64,000 nucleotides of DNA from positions 1-64,000 of the forward strand of contig JACCGJ010023238.1 in NCBI GenBank assembly GCA_013407085.1. The letters run 5' to 3'. This DNA comes from Atriophallophorus winterbourni. Lineage: Eukaryota > Platyhelminthes > Trematoda > Plagiorchiida > Microphallidae. The notes beneath the pieces are model-generated. The model did not search any database and was not told where the DNA came from. It saw only the letters and a program-made list of their open reading frames with translations. This document shows positions 58,501-64,000 of this stretch, one piece after another. Position 1 is the stretch's first letter, and each line of letters begins with the position of its first letter. The position numbers and the translations under genes are program-made.

Positions 58501-61500
58501 GAGAAACCGCTCACGGAGAAGGCATAACATGAACTCGACCAATCCGAGGGAGTGACCGTGAACGGACAGGTAAACGGTATAATAACCAACGAATTCCAAC
58601 TACAAGACGCTTCGAAAGTTTGCTCCTCACGGATTTGCTTTTCCCATTTGGTACTCAAACGGTGAAGCAGGATGGAGGCCAGTATTTTAGGAGCCACTGA
58701 TGATACCCCGATAGTTTTCACAGGAGTTGCGCCGACCTTTTTTTTTAAAATCGGAGCAATTACTGATTCTCTACAATGGAACGGAATGCGTTCCTCAGCC
58801 CATATGTTGGCGAACAGCGCTTAAAGTTTGCAACCTAGAGTGAAACCACCATTTTTGAACAATGAAGGTACCAAGGCATCAGAGCCTGAATCCCGGTGGC
58901 GTTTAAGGCTCCGGAGTACATTGTAAATCTCAGATTGAATCGGAGTCTCGAGAGAAATCGACCATGGGGTGTACAGTGTTCGGCATTCTCGAAATCAATG
59001 GGTGCAGAAGGCTAGTTAGACTGTGCCTCAAAATGTTCTGCCCATGCGCCTGTCTAAAACCATCTGCTTCACGTATCAGCTCACTGATGCCTGGTCGCTT
59101 GCTTACAGTAGTTCTGATGAGTTGGAACAATTTTCTGAAATTTATATTATTATTATTATATTTGCACAATCTGATACAGATATAGCGCCGTTCAACATAA
59201 ACAATGAGATGTACAAAGCGAGAAGCGGAGTACAAAGCGTTGTCATCGGCATCGTTGAACGTAGGCATGATAATACCCGGTTGCCCACACCGAATTGCCT
59301 ACAGCTGCCGCAGATTCCATTTCCGTGGACTTAGAACTCCATCAACTTTCCCTGTCGCTTTTCATACATACATACGTTTGTGTGACGTGAAAGCACAAGC
59401 CTGATCCAGGCAAAGTGCCGCACAGTCAGAGACTGCGCGTGGGCTGATATACTGTCAGGTTGCCCAGGCCTAGACAGATATGACAAAAGAAGTAGAAAAA
59501 TAAATAGAAATGATAGTGAGACTCCAGCGTGTTTCACCATGCAGTTCACTACTGATGACAAATCAATTTAGCACGATGTTAGCCGCACAACACAGAAAAC
59601 TGCAAAATTGCACATCCGTGCAGATACATACGTACATACATACATGCATGCATACATACATACATACATGCATACATACATACATACATACATACATACA
59701 TACATACATACATACATTCATACATACATACATAACCGCATACAATCGCCGGCTGTATGGGTCTCAGAGCCCGAATAAAGCAAACAACTAATAGATGAAA
59801 TAAAAAGATACCGGTAAAATTTCGGTATGCAGCAAATCCCCAGTTTGGTCTTAAGCCAAGTGTTGAACGGTCATAGGTAAGCTGAGTAACTGTTAGCGTA
59901 CCAAGGCCTCGACAGATATACAGGAAATAGCAGTTGCACTGTAAATGATCTCGCATGCAGTCAACACCGTAAGCAATCAAATTTGACGAGTATTATGGGA
60001 AAGATTCCCGATGCACACAACTGAATTTAGTTAGAATTGGTGGGAAAAGTTCCATTGTTCCACAAACACACCCATTCTGTCAATCCAGCATGGTATGAAA
60101 GCACAAGCCTGATCCAGACAAAGTGCCGCACAGTCAGAGACTGCACGTGGGCGAAGATAGTGTCAGGTTGTCCAGACCTAGACAGATATGAGGAAGAAAA
60201 AACAACAGGAAATGGTAGTGAGACTCCAGCCTGTTTTAGCATGCAGCTCAAAACCTCTGGCCAATCAATTTAGCACGGTGTTAGCTGCACAGCACAAAGT
60301 GCTGCACGATTGCACATCAGTCAATCCAGCATAGAGAATACCGAACCCGGTAATAGATGATCGTTCGCTAATATAATCCAAAAGCATGCCAATAATAATC
60401 GATAAATCAATGCTTGTTAAGCTGCGTAGTCGAATGCGCAACATGTTTAACAGAACATACCTGAGTCACTGGCTCCAACTTTCGAAACTCGGGTTCTATC
60501 AACGACGAGGACAAATGTATCTCATCACATTCCCGAAGCATCGTATCGATCGGGTCACGTATCTAAAGAAACCAAACAAACCGTAGTAACCAACGAACCG
60601 TGTTCAGCCAAACAGCTGGCAGAAGAGCAGCAAATATACCTGGCGGTGAAAATTCGCAATCAGCGCACGGCCATCTGTCCGTGACGAATGATCCTCTTGT
60701 TCATTCACTTCACCACGACAATAGACACATTCGAGCTTTCCGGGCGATTCTAAACTGAGAAGCCGATCCACTTCGAGGTCAGTGTAGGTGATGTTGCACA
60801 CGGCGCACCGAAAACTGGCTCGACTGCTGCTTTGGCGTTGCTCGGCTTCCAATTGGCGTTGCATCTGGTCCAATCGATATTTGACGATGTTCACAAACAA
60901 CTAAGAAGGAAGATGTGACGTTGGTCAAGTTACGTACAAGTTGACTTATTGTATTAGTCCTCCGTGCACCATCTAAAAAAGATACTAGCACTTGTATCTG
61001 ATATGGAATGAGGCAAGAAATGTGAAGCAATCAATGCATCGCACATGCGATAGGAAAAATAGGTTCACAACAATTGATTAACTGCAGGTTTTATTCAAGG
61101 CATATGAATATGCTTGTTCTTCTACATGTTCGTTAGCATTTGTATGACAGTCAAGCTTTAGGTATACGTGTGTGGAAGCACAAGTTTGGATCCGTGCAAA
61201 GTGCCACACAGTCACAGACTTTGCGTGGTTCCAAAGGTTGTCATAGCCGGGGGTGGCAGTGGGGATAAGTTTCTACTGTCTATAAAATGCTCCCATATGA
61301 CGCGCGTCTCAATTAGCCTCTGACAACAAAGTCCAGCTTCTGGCCTGCACGAGTGGCCGGGCGGGACTGCTTCTACCAACAGAAGGGGCGAAGGCGAGTG
61401 ACTGGCGCTTGAAAACCAGTTTGCTTCGGGCAGATGGAGCTCGCTTGGCAGGGAGGGCATTTTATCTAGGGGAAGGGAAACCCTGATAATTAAACATCCG

Positions 61501-64000
61501 CTGTCTTGCGGGATACCCGATCGCGGGAAAGGATTCGGTGCTTCGGTGCCTTGGAGGTCGCACTTGGTTGTGCAAAGCCTAGAGAAGCTGACTCGAACAA
61601 ACGCCGAGTGGTGCTGAGGACGCCACTTTGTGCCCAAATTGCCAAGACTCTTCATGACGCCGACTCATCCTCCATGGGAGATAGTCGCACAAAAGTAAGA
61701 CATTGCGTGGACTGTCAGGTTGTCCATGCCTAGACATAATTGGGTACTTGCGAACAGCGTAAAAATGACAATGATGTCGAGACTGAAGTAGGCATTGGGA
61801 GAATGTGAATAACATGCGTACAATAACAAATAAATTTACCTGATATTCAATAAAATAATGCACGATTTTCGTGGTTTTTCCATCTGCATCTGTTTCCAGT
61901 TGCATCTTCGATTTGATAAACTGATCTGCTTTCAGCGTATGCAGGTACTGCTGCAACTGGTTCTGTTCGAAGCGCAAACGTGCACACAAGTCATCCTCTC
62001 TCATGATCGTGTTTCGCACCTGTGATTATTGAGGAGAACGCAATTGATTGAACTTAAGAAGATACTATATTGGGCAACGAATTGATGTTCGCCCAGTTGG
62101 ATTTTTTACTATGTGGACATTTTGAGAACAAAGTGAACGATGCAAATAGTTTAATTTGTCGCGAAGCAATTATATTCGATCGGCCGTTTTGCACATGCAT
62201 TGTTCGTTTTGGGTTTCGCCATTGGCTGACCGCAGGATGGAACCACTAACTGGCAAGTACATATCATCGATGGACATACTCTGGGACTACGTGTGTTACC
62301 GAAGCGTCGCAAACGCTCGGTAACAATACAATGGAAAAATGAATAAAAGAATATGACTGAAACCATATTCTCGGTTTGCAATCGGTTACGTTGACGATGT
62401 TCTTTGGTTTGATGATGAAACGCAAACACAGCAGCGCGCAAAACGTTTTGGAAAGTGATCAATCAATCCATGATAGACCAAACGTTGATCGATATCTATA
62501 AATATAAAGCACGCTCCTCTTGGCAAAAACACTTATGAACTCATTGGGTAGGAAACCACAGACCTCGACATGGACATGATTTATGAAATCACAAAACTTG
62601 GATCTAGGCTAAGAGCCACACAGTCATAAACTGCACATTTGCTGAGATGCTATCAGTTTGCCCTAGCACAGGTAGATATAAAGAGTGGCAGTGGCTGCTT
62701 AGAACAGTTGGCAAAACAATTGAGTACGGTATTACCTGTGCGGCACAATGTACCGTACCACGACGCATTCTTGCAAAATACCGCATAATTATACACTGCT
62801 GGTGGGCTAATATTATGTCAGATGGCCTTGGCTTAAACAGATATGCAAAGGTAATGGCAGTGCGACTGAAGTGCGTTATTGGATGCACCGGATGAATTGT
62901 GGCAATCAATTTAGCGCGGAGTTAAGTGTGCAGCACAAAAGAAGTGCTTCATTTTACATGCTTAAATGTAAAGCAAAATAGTCACTGAAAATCATTTGAT
63001 TGTCAACAGATAAGTGAGAAGACAAGAAAGTTTACAGTAATTCGGCAAGAGTAAATTTTGTTAACGATTCGCTTCCGGCACAGAAGCTTCGTCAGACTTC
63101 ACACTGAAGCGGTTGAACTAAGAAAGGCTAATGGATGGGGTGGACATCTCCCTAATCTAACAATCGGTTCTGCGACGGAAAGGAACTAACATGCATGAAC
63201 CATCATGGATTAGATAAGCAGGACTATCGGATGTGCAATCGTGCAGTACTTCCTGCTGTGTGGCTAACACCGTGCTAAATTGATTGGCCAGAGGTAGTGA
63301 GCTGCATGCTGAAATAGGCTGGAGTCTCACTACCATTTCCTGTGTTTTTTCTTCCTCATATCTGTCTAGGTCTGGGCAACCTGACAGTGCAGTCTCTGAC
63401 TGTGCGGCACTTTGCCTGGATCAGGCTTGTGCTTTCATACATCATACAGCTAACTCTCTACAGCCAGCCCATTCTTGTGCTATAAAACATAGCCTAGTCA
63501 AAGTAACTGTTTTCTCGCCACTATATTCCGAAGAAGATTCTATGTGAGAAGCAAAACTGTATTAAAATATGTTCTAACCCATCTATTGCAAACTTGCTCA
63601 TCTTTCCTATAGAATCACAATTCAAATTTATTGCTAATACCGATTCAATTTAATGCTGTATAAACTGTATGGACAAAGTGCCACAAAAGTTAAAATTCTG
63701 AACATGAGATACAATATTATCGAGCTGCCTAAGTGTTTACGGATAGCCAACGAAGTCACAGTGGCTAGGGAAATACAGCTGATAGCATTTCATCAACGAT
63801 TGATAAATAAAAGCGAAATAATTCAAAAATTCCAAGGAATGTAATAAATATTGCGGTTATACGTCGACGAAACGTTTGAAGACAATAGCTGAACAAATGC
63901 AAACGTTTTAAAAGATAGCTCACCAGCATATCGACGATCAGAGAATGTTCTCTAGAGTAAAATGTACGTACAACAGAGCGAACTAGACGTTGTAAGCAAG
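46405..64000 (-). CDS. GTF2E1: TFIIE large subunit, TFIIE-alpha (gene-level entry, runs off the right edge)
   Basis: Minus-strand exons in order: 63924-64000 (partial), 61840-62019, 60640-60900, 60461-60562, 53802-54021, about 49152-49397, 46654-46704 and 46405-46577. TFIIE-alpha binds the Pol II pre-initiation complex and recruits and stimulates TFIIH. The winged helix (RLVRSVVRTFYSREHSLIVD, then KADQFIKSKMQLETDADGKT), the zinc ribbon (FRCAVCNITYTDLEVDRLL, then KLECVYCRGEV), the downstream block RDPIDTMLRECDEIHLSSSL, the TVKQRPVWMADSTI motif, the LLLVHERR segment that marks the TFIIH-binding side, and the terminal QMTPQEKSEYVRIGKLIY block all follow family order. Total visible is about 435 residues, close to the usual 440. 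Phases agree at every join; the right end of the 49 kb exon is the least sure. The first codons lie beyond 64000. Confidence 0.93.
46654..46704 (-). CDS. GTF2E1: TFIIE-alpha 51-base exon
   Basis: Acceptor CTTTTTCAG, donor CCA/GTAAGT. It reads AAKTTSSKAPPTPSEVT between the single base left by the previous exon and the two bases that open the last exon. Confidence 0.75.
47308..47640 (-). mobile_element. Possible endonuclease fragment of a non-LTR element
   Basis: A 110-codon minus frame contains HPLLLFIGDLNNFNLS, which resembles the GDFN block of apurinic-type endonucleases. Nothing else supports it. Confidence 0.3.
48520..48737 (+). repeat. R1 repeat, forward copy beside a truncated reverse copy
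   Basis: A reverse R1 copy (48385-48515) ends at GTCTAGGCCTGAATGAATG and a forward copy begins at once, giving a head-to-head pair. Another reverse fragment follows at 48740. Confidence 0.75.
49152..49397 (-). CDS. GTF2E1: TFIIE-alpha exon with the LLLVHE segment
   Basis: Acceptor ATTTGTAG; the first two bases complete the glycine codon begun in the previous exon. It reads LGELDRGPNLLTTPQTETT and LSPGDIMQLLLVHERRGQT. The right end is set at ACCG/GTTGGT because phase 1 is needed; a donor after TTGA is an alternative. Open frames in other phases here are shadows. Confidence 0.75.
49885..50235 (-). mobile_element. RTE 5'-region fragment, minus strand
   Basis: It matches, in inverse orientation, the 61.23-61.68 kb copy and part of 15.54-15.72 kb: CACTCGGCGTTTGTTCGAGT, AACCAAGTGCGACCTGCAAG and CAGAAGCTGGACTTTGTTG. 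It lies between R1 copies. Confidence 0.6.
50813..51591 (-). mobile_element. Terminal-inverted-repeat element carrying a FLYWCH zinc finger
   Basis: The ends are inverted repeats: CACTTAATCCCCAGA at 50813 and its complement ending at 51591, with further similarity (CCCCAAGTCACTT) about 20 bases in. Inside, on the minus strand, the frame 51255-51515 reads GRRTLIYMGNEFWFEKQS, NINWRYSRFVTRKCTARL and FALHNHECNKEKVSA, which fits a FLYWCH zinc finger (L-Y-W-C-H pattern). A stop follows, then a second frame (50917-51261) that starts with the usual N-A-T-P-S sequence downstream of such fingers. FLYWCH fingers occur in Mutator-like transposases; no transposase core is present, so this looks like an internally deleted derivative of 779 bp. 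Confidence 0.65.
51905..52510. mobile_element. Small inverted element with hammerhead-like arm, copy 3
   Basis: The left end has GCAATCGGTTAGAGCAG and the right end CTCTAACCGATTGCACTC followed by GATCGGTCCCAAACATATTCC. The central text GACCAGGATCAGTGGTCGAT recurs in copy 2. Only the left arm keeps a full hammerhead-like motif. Confidence 0.55.
51924..51968 (-). ncRNA. Hammerhead-ribozyme-like motif, best copy of this family
   Basis: Minus strand: CUUGGU, CUGACGA, stem II CUUCUG/CAGAAG with loop CGU, GAAACGUU, ACCCAA. Both invariant boxes are intact. Stem I pairs GGU with ACC and then UU with AA around one unpaired C. The cleavage triplet is GUU, usually less active than GUC. The self-complementary ACGU suggests a dimeric stem III as in Penelope-like hammerheads. 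Confidence 0.6.
53000..53335 (+). mobile_element. Short RTE-derived element (5' segment joined to 3' end)
   Basis: The right part reads RGRPEETWRRTLERELHAQG then FTVQTATEAATDRNHWREVV, the C-terminal end of RTE/BovB-like polymerases, and finishes with a GAGTGAGTGAGTGA tail. The left part (GGTCCCAAGCCCG, then GGGTTGGGCTTAGGGCTAG) looks like an element leader. With the polymerase lacking in between, it may be a deletion derivative used as a SINE. Confidence 0.55.
53802..54021 (-). CDS. GTF2E1: TFIIE-alpha exon with the conserved R-P-[IV]-W motif
   Basis: Acceptor CCGTCTCAG, donor GGAG/GTAAGT. It gives about 73 codons: a Pro/Ser/Asp-rich linker, then RIVIIGQRNSEVAPKTVKQR and PVWMADSTILSG. The preceding intron is about 6.4 kb. 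Confidence 0.85.
54230..54500 (+). mobile_element. RTE 3'-end fragment
   Basis: The frame reads HCVKCRLQAGEEQIQLMAA and the Cys-rich end C.RCRR.FLPNRTV, closely matching 18.24-18.48 kb. It is cut at the left near 54230. Confidence 0.65.
55416..55454 (-). ncRNA. Hammerhead-ribozyme-like motif, copy 4 left arm
   Basis: Minus strand: GGU, CUGGUGA (one change from CUGAUGA), stem II CUUCUG/CAGAAG, GAAACGCU, ACC. Stem I and stem II still pair. Confidence 0.5.
55534..55574 (+). ncRNA. Hammerhead-ribozyme-like motif, copy 4 right arm
   Basis: Plus strand: TTGGT, TTGACGA (first core base changed), a weak stem II, AGTGAAACGTT and ACTC. Confidence 0.4.
56030..56605 (+). mobile_element. RTE-like element, left part before the LTR insertion
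   Basis: The frame 56202-56597 reads MTALLDEKRSALLKFKG and NDYLTEINLSIQKAADTGN, and continues in a shifted frame to the point of insertion (codons for D-T-P). The right part resumes at 58146. It is the same family as 15.5-18.5 kb and better conserved in this region. Confidence 0.75.
56772..57227 (-). CDS. Gag-like protein of LTR copy A
   Basis: A 151-codon frame with RRKLWKEQFSDIRTLANL, DKAYQMVTLRNALGEQATKF and ADVLETIFAKLEEYC, the typical order of the Gypsy-class capsid domain. There is no zinc knuckle and no pol; the frame ends just before the 3' LTR, so the element cannot move alone. Its start overlaps the edge of the 5' LTR. Confidence 0.7.
   Translation of the reverse strand: MVIDEKTLERTDNARFSGFNVRPPATLAMECDDGLTERRKLWKEQFSDIRTLANLTFTDKAYQMVTLRNALGEQATKFIQCFTFDENEDADVLETIFAKLEEYCLGQVNDTFEQYKFNCRVQAADEPIKHETDPEPPNKINFRNRTVRKFI
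57520..57979 (+). pseudogene. Gag-like region of LTR copy B, frame broken
   Basis: Very similar to copy A, but the N-terminal 30 or so codons are out of frame relative to the rest (open from 57626). The C-terminal sequence DPEPPNEINLRNRTVRKF ends near the 3' LTR as in copy A. Confidence 0.65.
58146..58265 (+). mobile_element. RTE-like element, right part after the LTR insertion
   Basis: It continues the codons P-T-L-D-E-L then RAIDRLANGKAPGDDGIPHE. Homology to the 16.75 kb copy stops near 58265, where a Penelope-type sequence begins. Confidence 0.75.
58265..58485 (+). mobile_element. Penelope-like GIY-YIG 3' fragment, second subfamily
   Basis: It reads TGRKLSTSLHEHQLAVRRHD, IHVDQLGHQFDWDRTRILAR and RREFLEA-like text, then a stop. 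It aligns with the GIY-YIG region at 32.7 kb but is clearly diverged, so it belongs to another lineage. The first half of the nuclease is missing. Confidence 0.65.
58485..59330 (-). mobile_element. Non-LTR reverse transcriptase fragment, minus strand
   Basis: From right to left: ISELIREADGFRQAHGQNI near 59070, then text equivalent to SVIAPILKK, then the frame 58461-58721 with KTIGVSSVAPKILASILLH and LSTKWEKQIREEQ. This is the finger region of an RTE-like polymerase. It is broken by at least three frame changes. Confidence 0.6.
59388..59620 (+). repeat. R1 interspersed repeat, near-complete forward copy
   Basis: Forward R1 starts GAAAGCACAAGCCTGATCC, then CAAAGTGCCGCACAGTCAGA, GTGGGCTGATATACTGTCAG, GGCCTAGACAGATATGA, GTGAGACTCCAGCGTGTTTC and TTTAGCACGATGTTAGCCGC, ending GCACATCC. 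Length is about 230 bases. It has no reading frame, no terminal inverted repeat and no recognisable tRNA half. Forward copies: 42800-42960, 43170-43310, 48520-48737, 55020-55110, 60093-60318 and a decayed one at 62580-62960. Reverse copies: 42240-42385, 42470-42610, 44450-44625, 44690-44775, 45230-45430, 45440-45660, 46845-47035, 47755-47955, 48385-48515, 48740-48835, 48890-48940, 49750-49885, 53570-53775 and 63230-63440. Confidence 0.85.
59624..59733. repeat. (CATA)n tetranucleotide microsatellite
   Basis: About 110 bases of CATA repeats with a few changes, directly after the end of the R1 copy at 59388-59620. Confidence 0.95.
60093..60318 (+). repeat. R1 repeat, near-complete forward copy
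   Basis: All R1 landmarks are present in order. It lies in the TFIIE-alpha intron between the 53.8-54.0 and 60.46 kb exons. Confidence 0.85.
60461..60562 (-). CDS. GTF2E1: TFIIE-alpha short exon after the zinc ribbon
   Basis: 34 codons between TTTCTTTAG and CAG/GTATGT: IRDPIDTMLRECDEIHLSSS then LIEPEFRKLEPVTQ. It aligns with the IEPIY-LL-E block of the family. Confidence 0.88.
60640..60900 (-). CDS. GTF2E1: TFIIE-alpha exon, zinc ribbon
   Basis: Acceptor CCTTCTTAG, donor CAG/GTATAT, 87 codons. The C-X2-C pairs CAVC and CVYC are intact. It begins FVNIVKYRLDQMQRQLEAEQ and ends RALIANFHRQ. Confidence 0.95.
61230..61680 (+). mobile_element. RTE 5'-region fragment, plus strand
   Basis: The longest copy of the leader-like repeat: GTCCAGCTTCTGGCCTGCAC, CTGCTTCTACCAACAGAAG, GAAAACCAGTTTGCTTCGGG, GGAGGTCGCACTTGGTTGTG and the end ACGCCGACTCATCCTCCATG. 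The minus strand has a 147-codon open frame that I regard as chance. Confidence 0.55.
61840..62019 (-). CDS. GTF2E1: TFIIE-alpha exon, winged helix
   Basis: Acceptor AATCACAG, donor CAG/GTAAAT, 60 codons. It contains FEQNQLQQYLHTLKADQFIK and DADGKTTKIVHYFIEYQ. Confidence 0.93.
62030..63060. other. TFIIE-alpha intron, one decayed R1 copy
   Basis: Apart from a weak R1 copy at about 62580-62960 nothing was recognised. Open frames on the minus strand at 62151-62462 show no TFIIE-alpha similarity. Confidence 0.4.
63062..63100 (-). ncRNA. Hammerhead-ribozyme-like motif, isolated decayed copy
   Basis: Minus strand: CUGACGA, stem II CUUCUG...CGGAAG, GAAUCGUUA. The GAAA box is altered. No facing partner was found. 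Confidence 0.4.
63230..63440 (-). repeat. R1 repeat, near-complete reverse copy
   Basis: Reverse copy from GATGTGCAATCGTGCAGTAC to CTTGTGCTTTCATAC, with a short internal loss near the GCCCACGTG segment. It lies in the intron between the first two visible TFIIE-alpha exons. Confidence 0.85.
63924..64000 (-). CDS. GTF2E1: TFIIE-alpha exon, N-terminal winged helix start (partial)
   Basis: The minus frame reads LQRLVRSVVRTFYSREHSLI then VDML and a donor GTGAGC in phase 0. It matches the conserved start of the family and continues past the window. Confidence 0.85.

Noticed and set aside
59579..59980. Minus-strand frame with long repeats of Tyr-Val-Cys-Met
   Set aside because: This is translation of the CATA microsatellite, not a protein.
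61212..61655. Minus-strand frame of 147 codons
   Set aside because: It lies in a non-coding repeat found at two other places where the frame is not kept.
61579..61839. Continuation of the TFIIE-alpha winged-helix frame beyond 61840
   Set aside because: A clear donor (CAG/GTAAAT) ends the similarity at 61840; what follows is intron and R1/RTE repeat.
1..64000. CRISPR array, rRNA genes, bacterial-type operons, flatworm spliced-leader gene
   Set aside because: No regularly spaced short repeats, no rRNA-like blocks, no tightly packed frames and no spliced-leader-like sequence were noticed on reading the window.

Overview
This is a eukaryotic nuclear window: intron-rich, about 60% A+T by eye, and full of broken retroelements. 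The retroelement mix (RTE-like and CR1/jockey-like non-LTR reverse transcriptases, Penelope-like elements with a GIY-YIG nuclease and hammerhead ribozymes, CsRn1-like Gypsy fragments), together with introns from 44 nt to several kb, points to a parasitic flatworm, most likely a digenean fluke. That assignment is inference; no species marker is present.

Three host genes can be supported. (1) About 1.0-29 kb, plus strand: an unrecognised gene that starts with a predicted signal peptide. At least ten exons chain with compatible intron phases, with one gap between 12.8 and 20.7 kb. (2) 38.4-46.2 kb, plus strand: a LIN54 (MuvB/DREAM subunit) homologue with two CXC cysteine-rich repeats, the conserved C-terminal helical block and a long acidic/basic tail. 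(3) 46.4 kb to beyond the right edge, minus strand: the large subunit of TFIIE (TFIIE-alpha, GTF2E1-like), read through eight exons that include the winged helix, the zinc ribbon and the C-terminal motif. LIN54 and TFIIE-alpha converge with only 176 bp between their stop codons.

The rest is mostly mobile DNA. 0-10 kb holds an endonuclease fragment, RTE debris, a tandem short repeat and a minus-strand reverse transcriptase. 13-20 kb holds a CR1/jockey-like element, an RTE element and a second RTE 3' end. 22 kb and 31-38 kb hold further reverse transcriptases and a Gypsy integrase. In 40-64 kb the introns of LIN54 and TFIIE-alpha are filled with a roughly 230-bp repeat (R1, over twenty copies), a FLYWCH-bearing terminal-inverted-repeat element, and nested RTE, LTR and Penelope pieces.

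The most striking pattern is palindromic mobile DNA of three kinds. A head-to-head pair of small LTR elements moved as one 1540-bp unit with one 5-bp target duplication. A two-armed Penelope-like element (1681 bp) sits in a reverse transcriptase gene with a 9-bp duplication. A family of small elements carries hammerhead-ribozyme-like sequences in inverted terminal repeats. No CRISPR array, rRNA gene or intact standard tRNA gene was seen.
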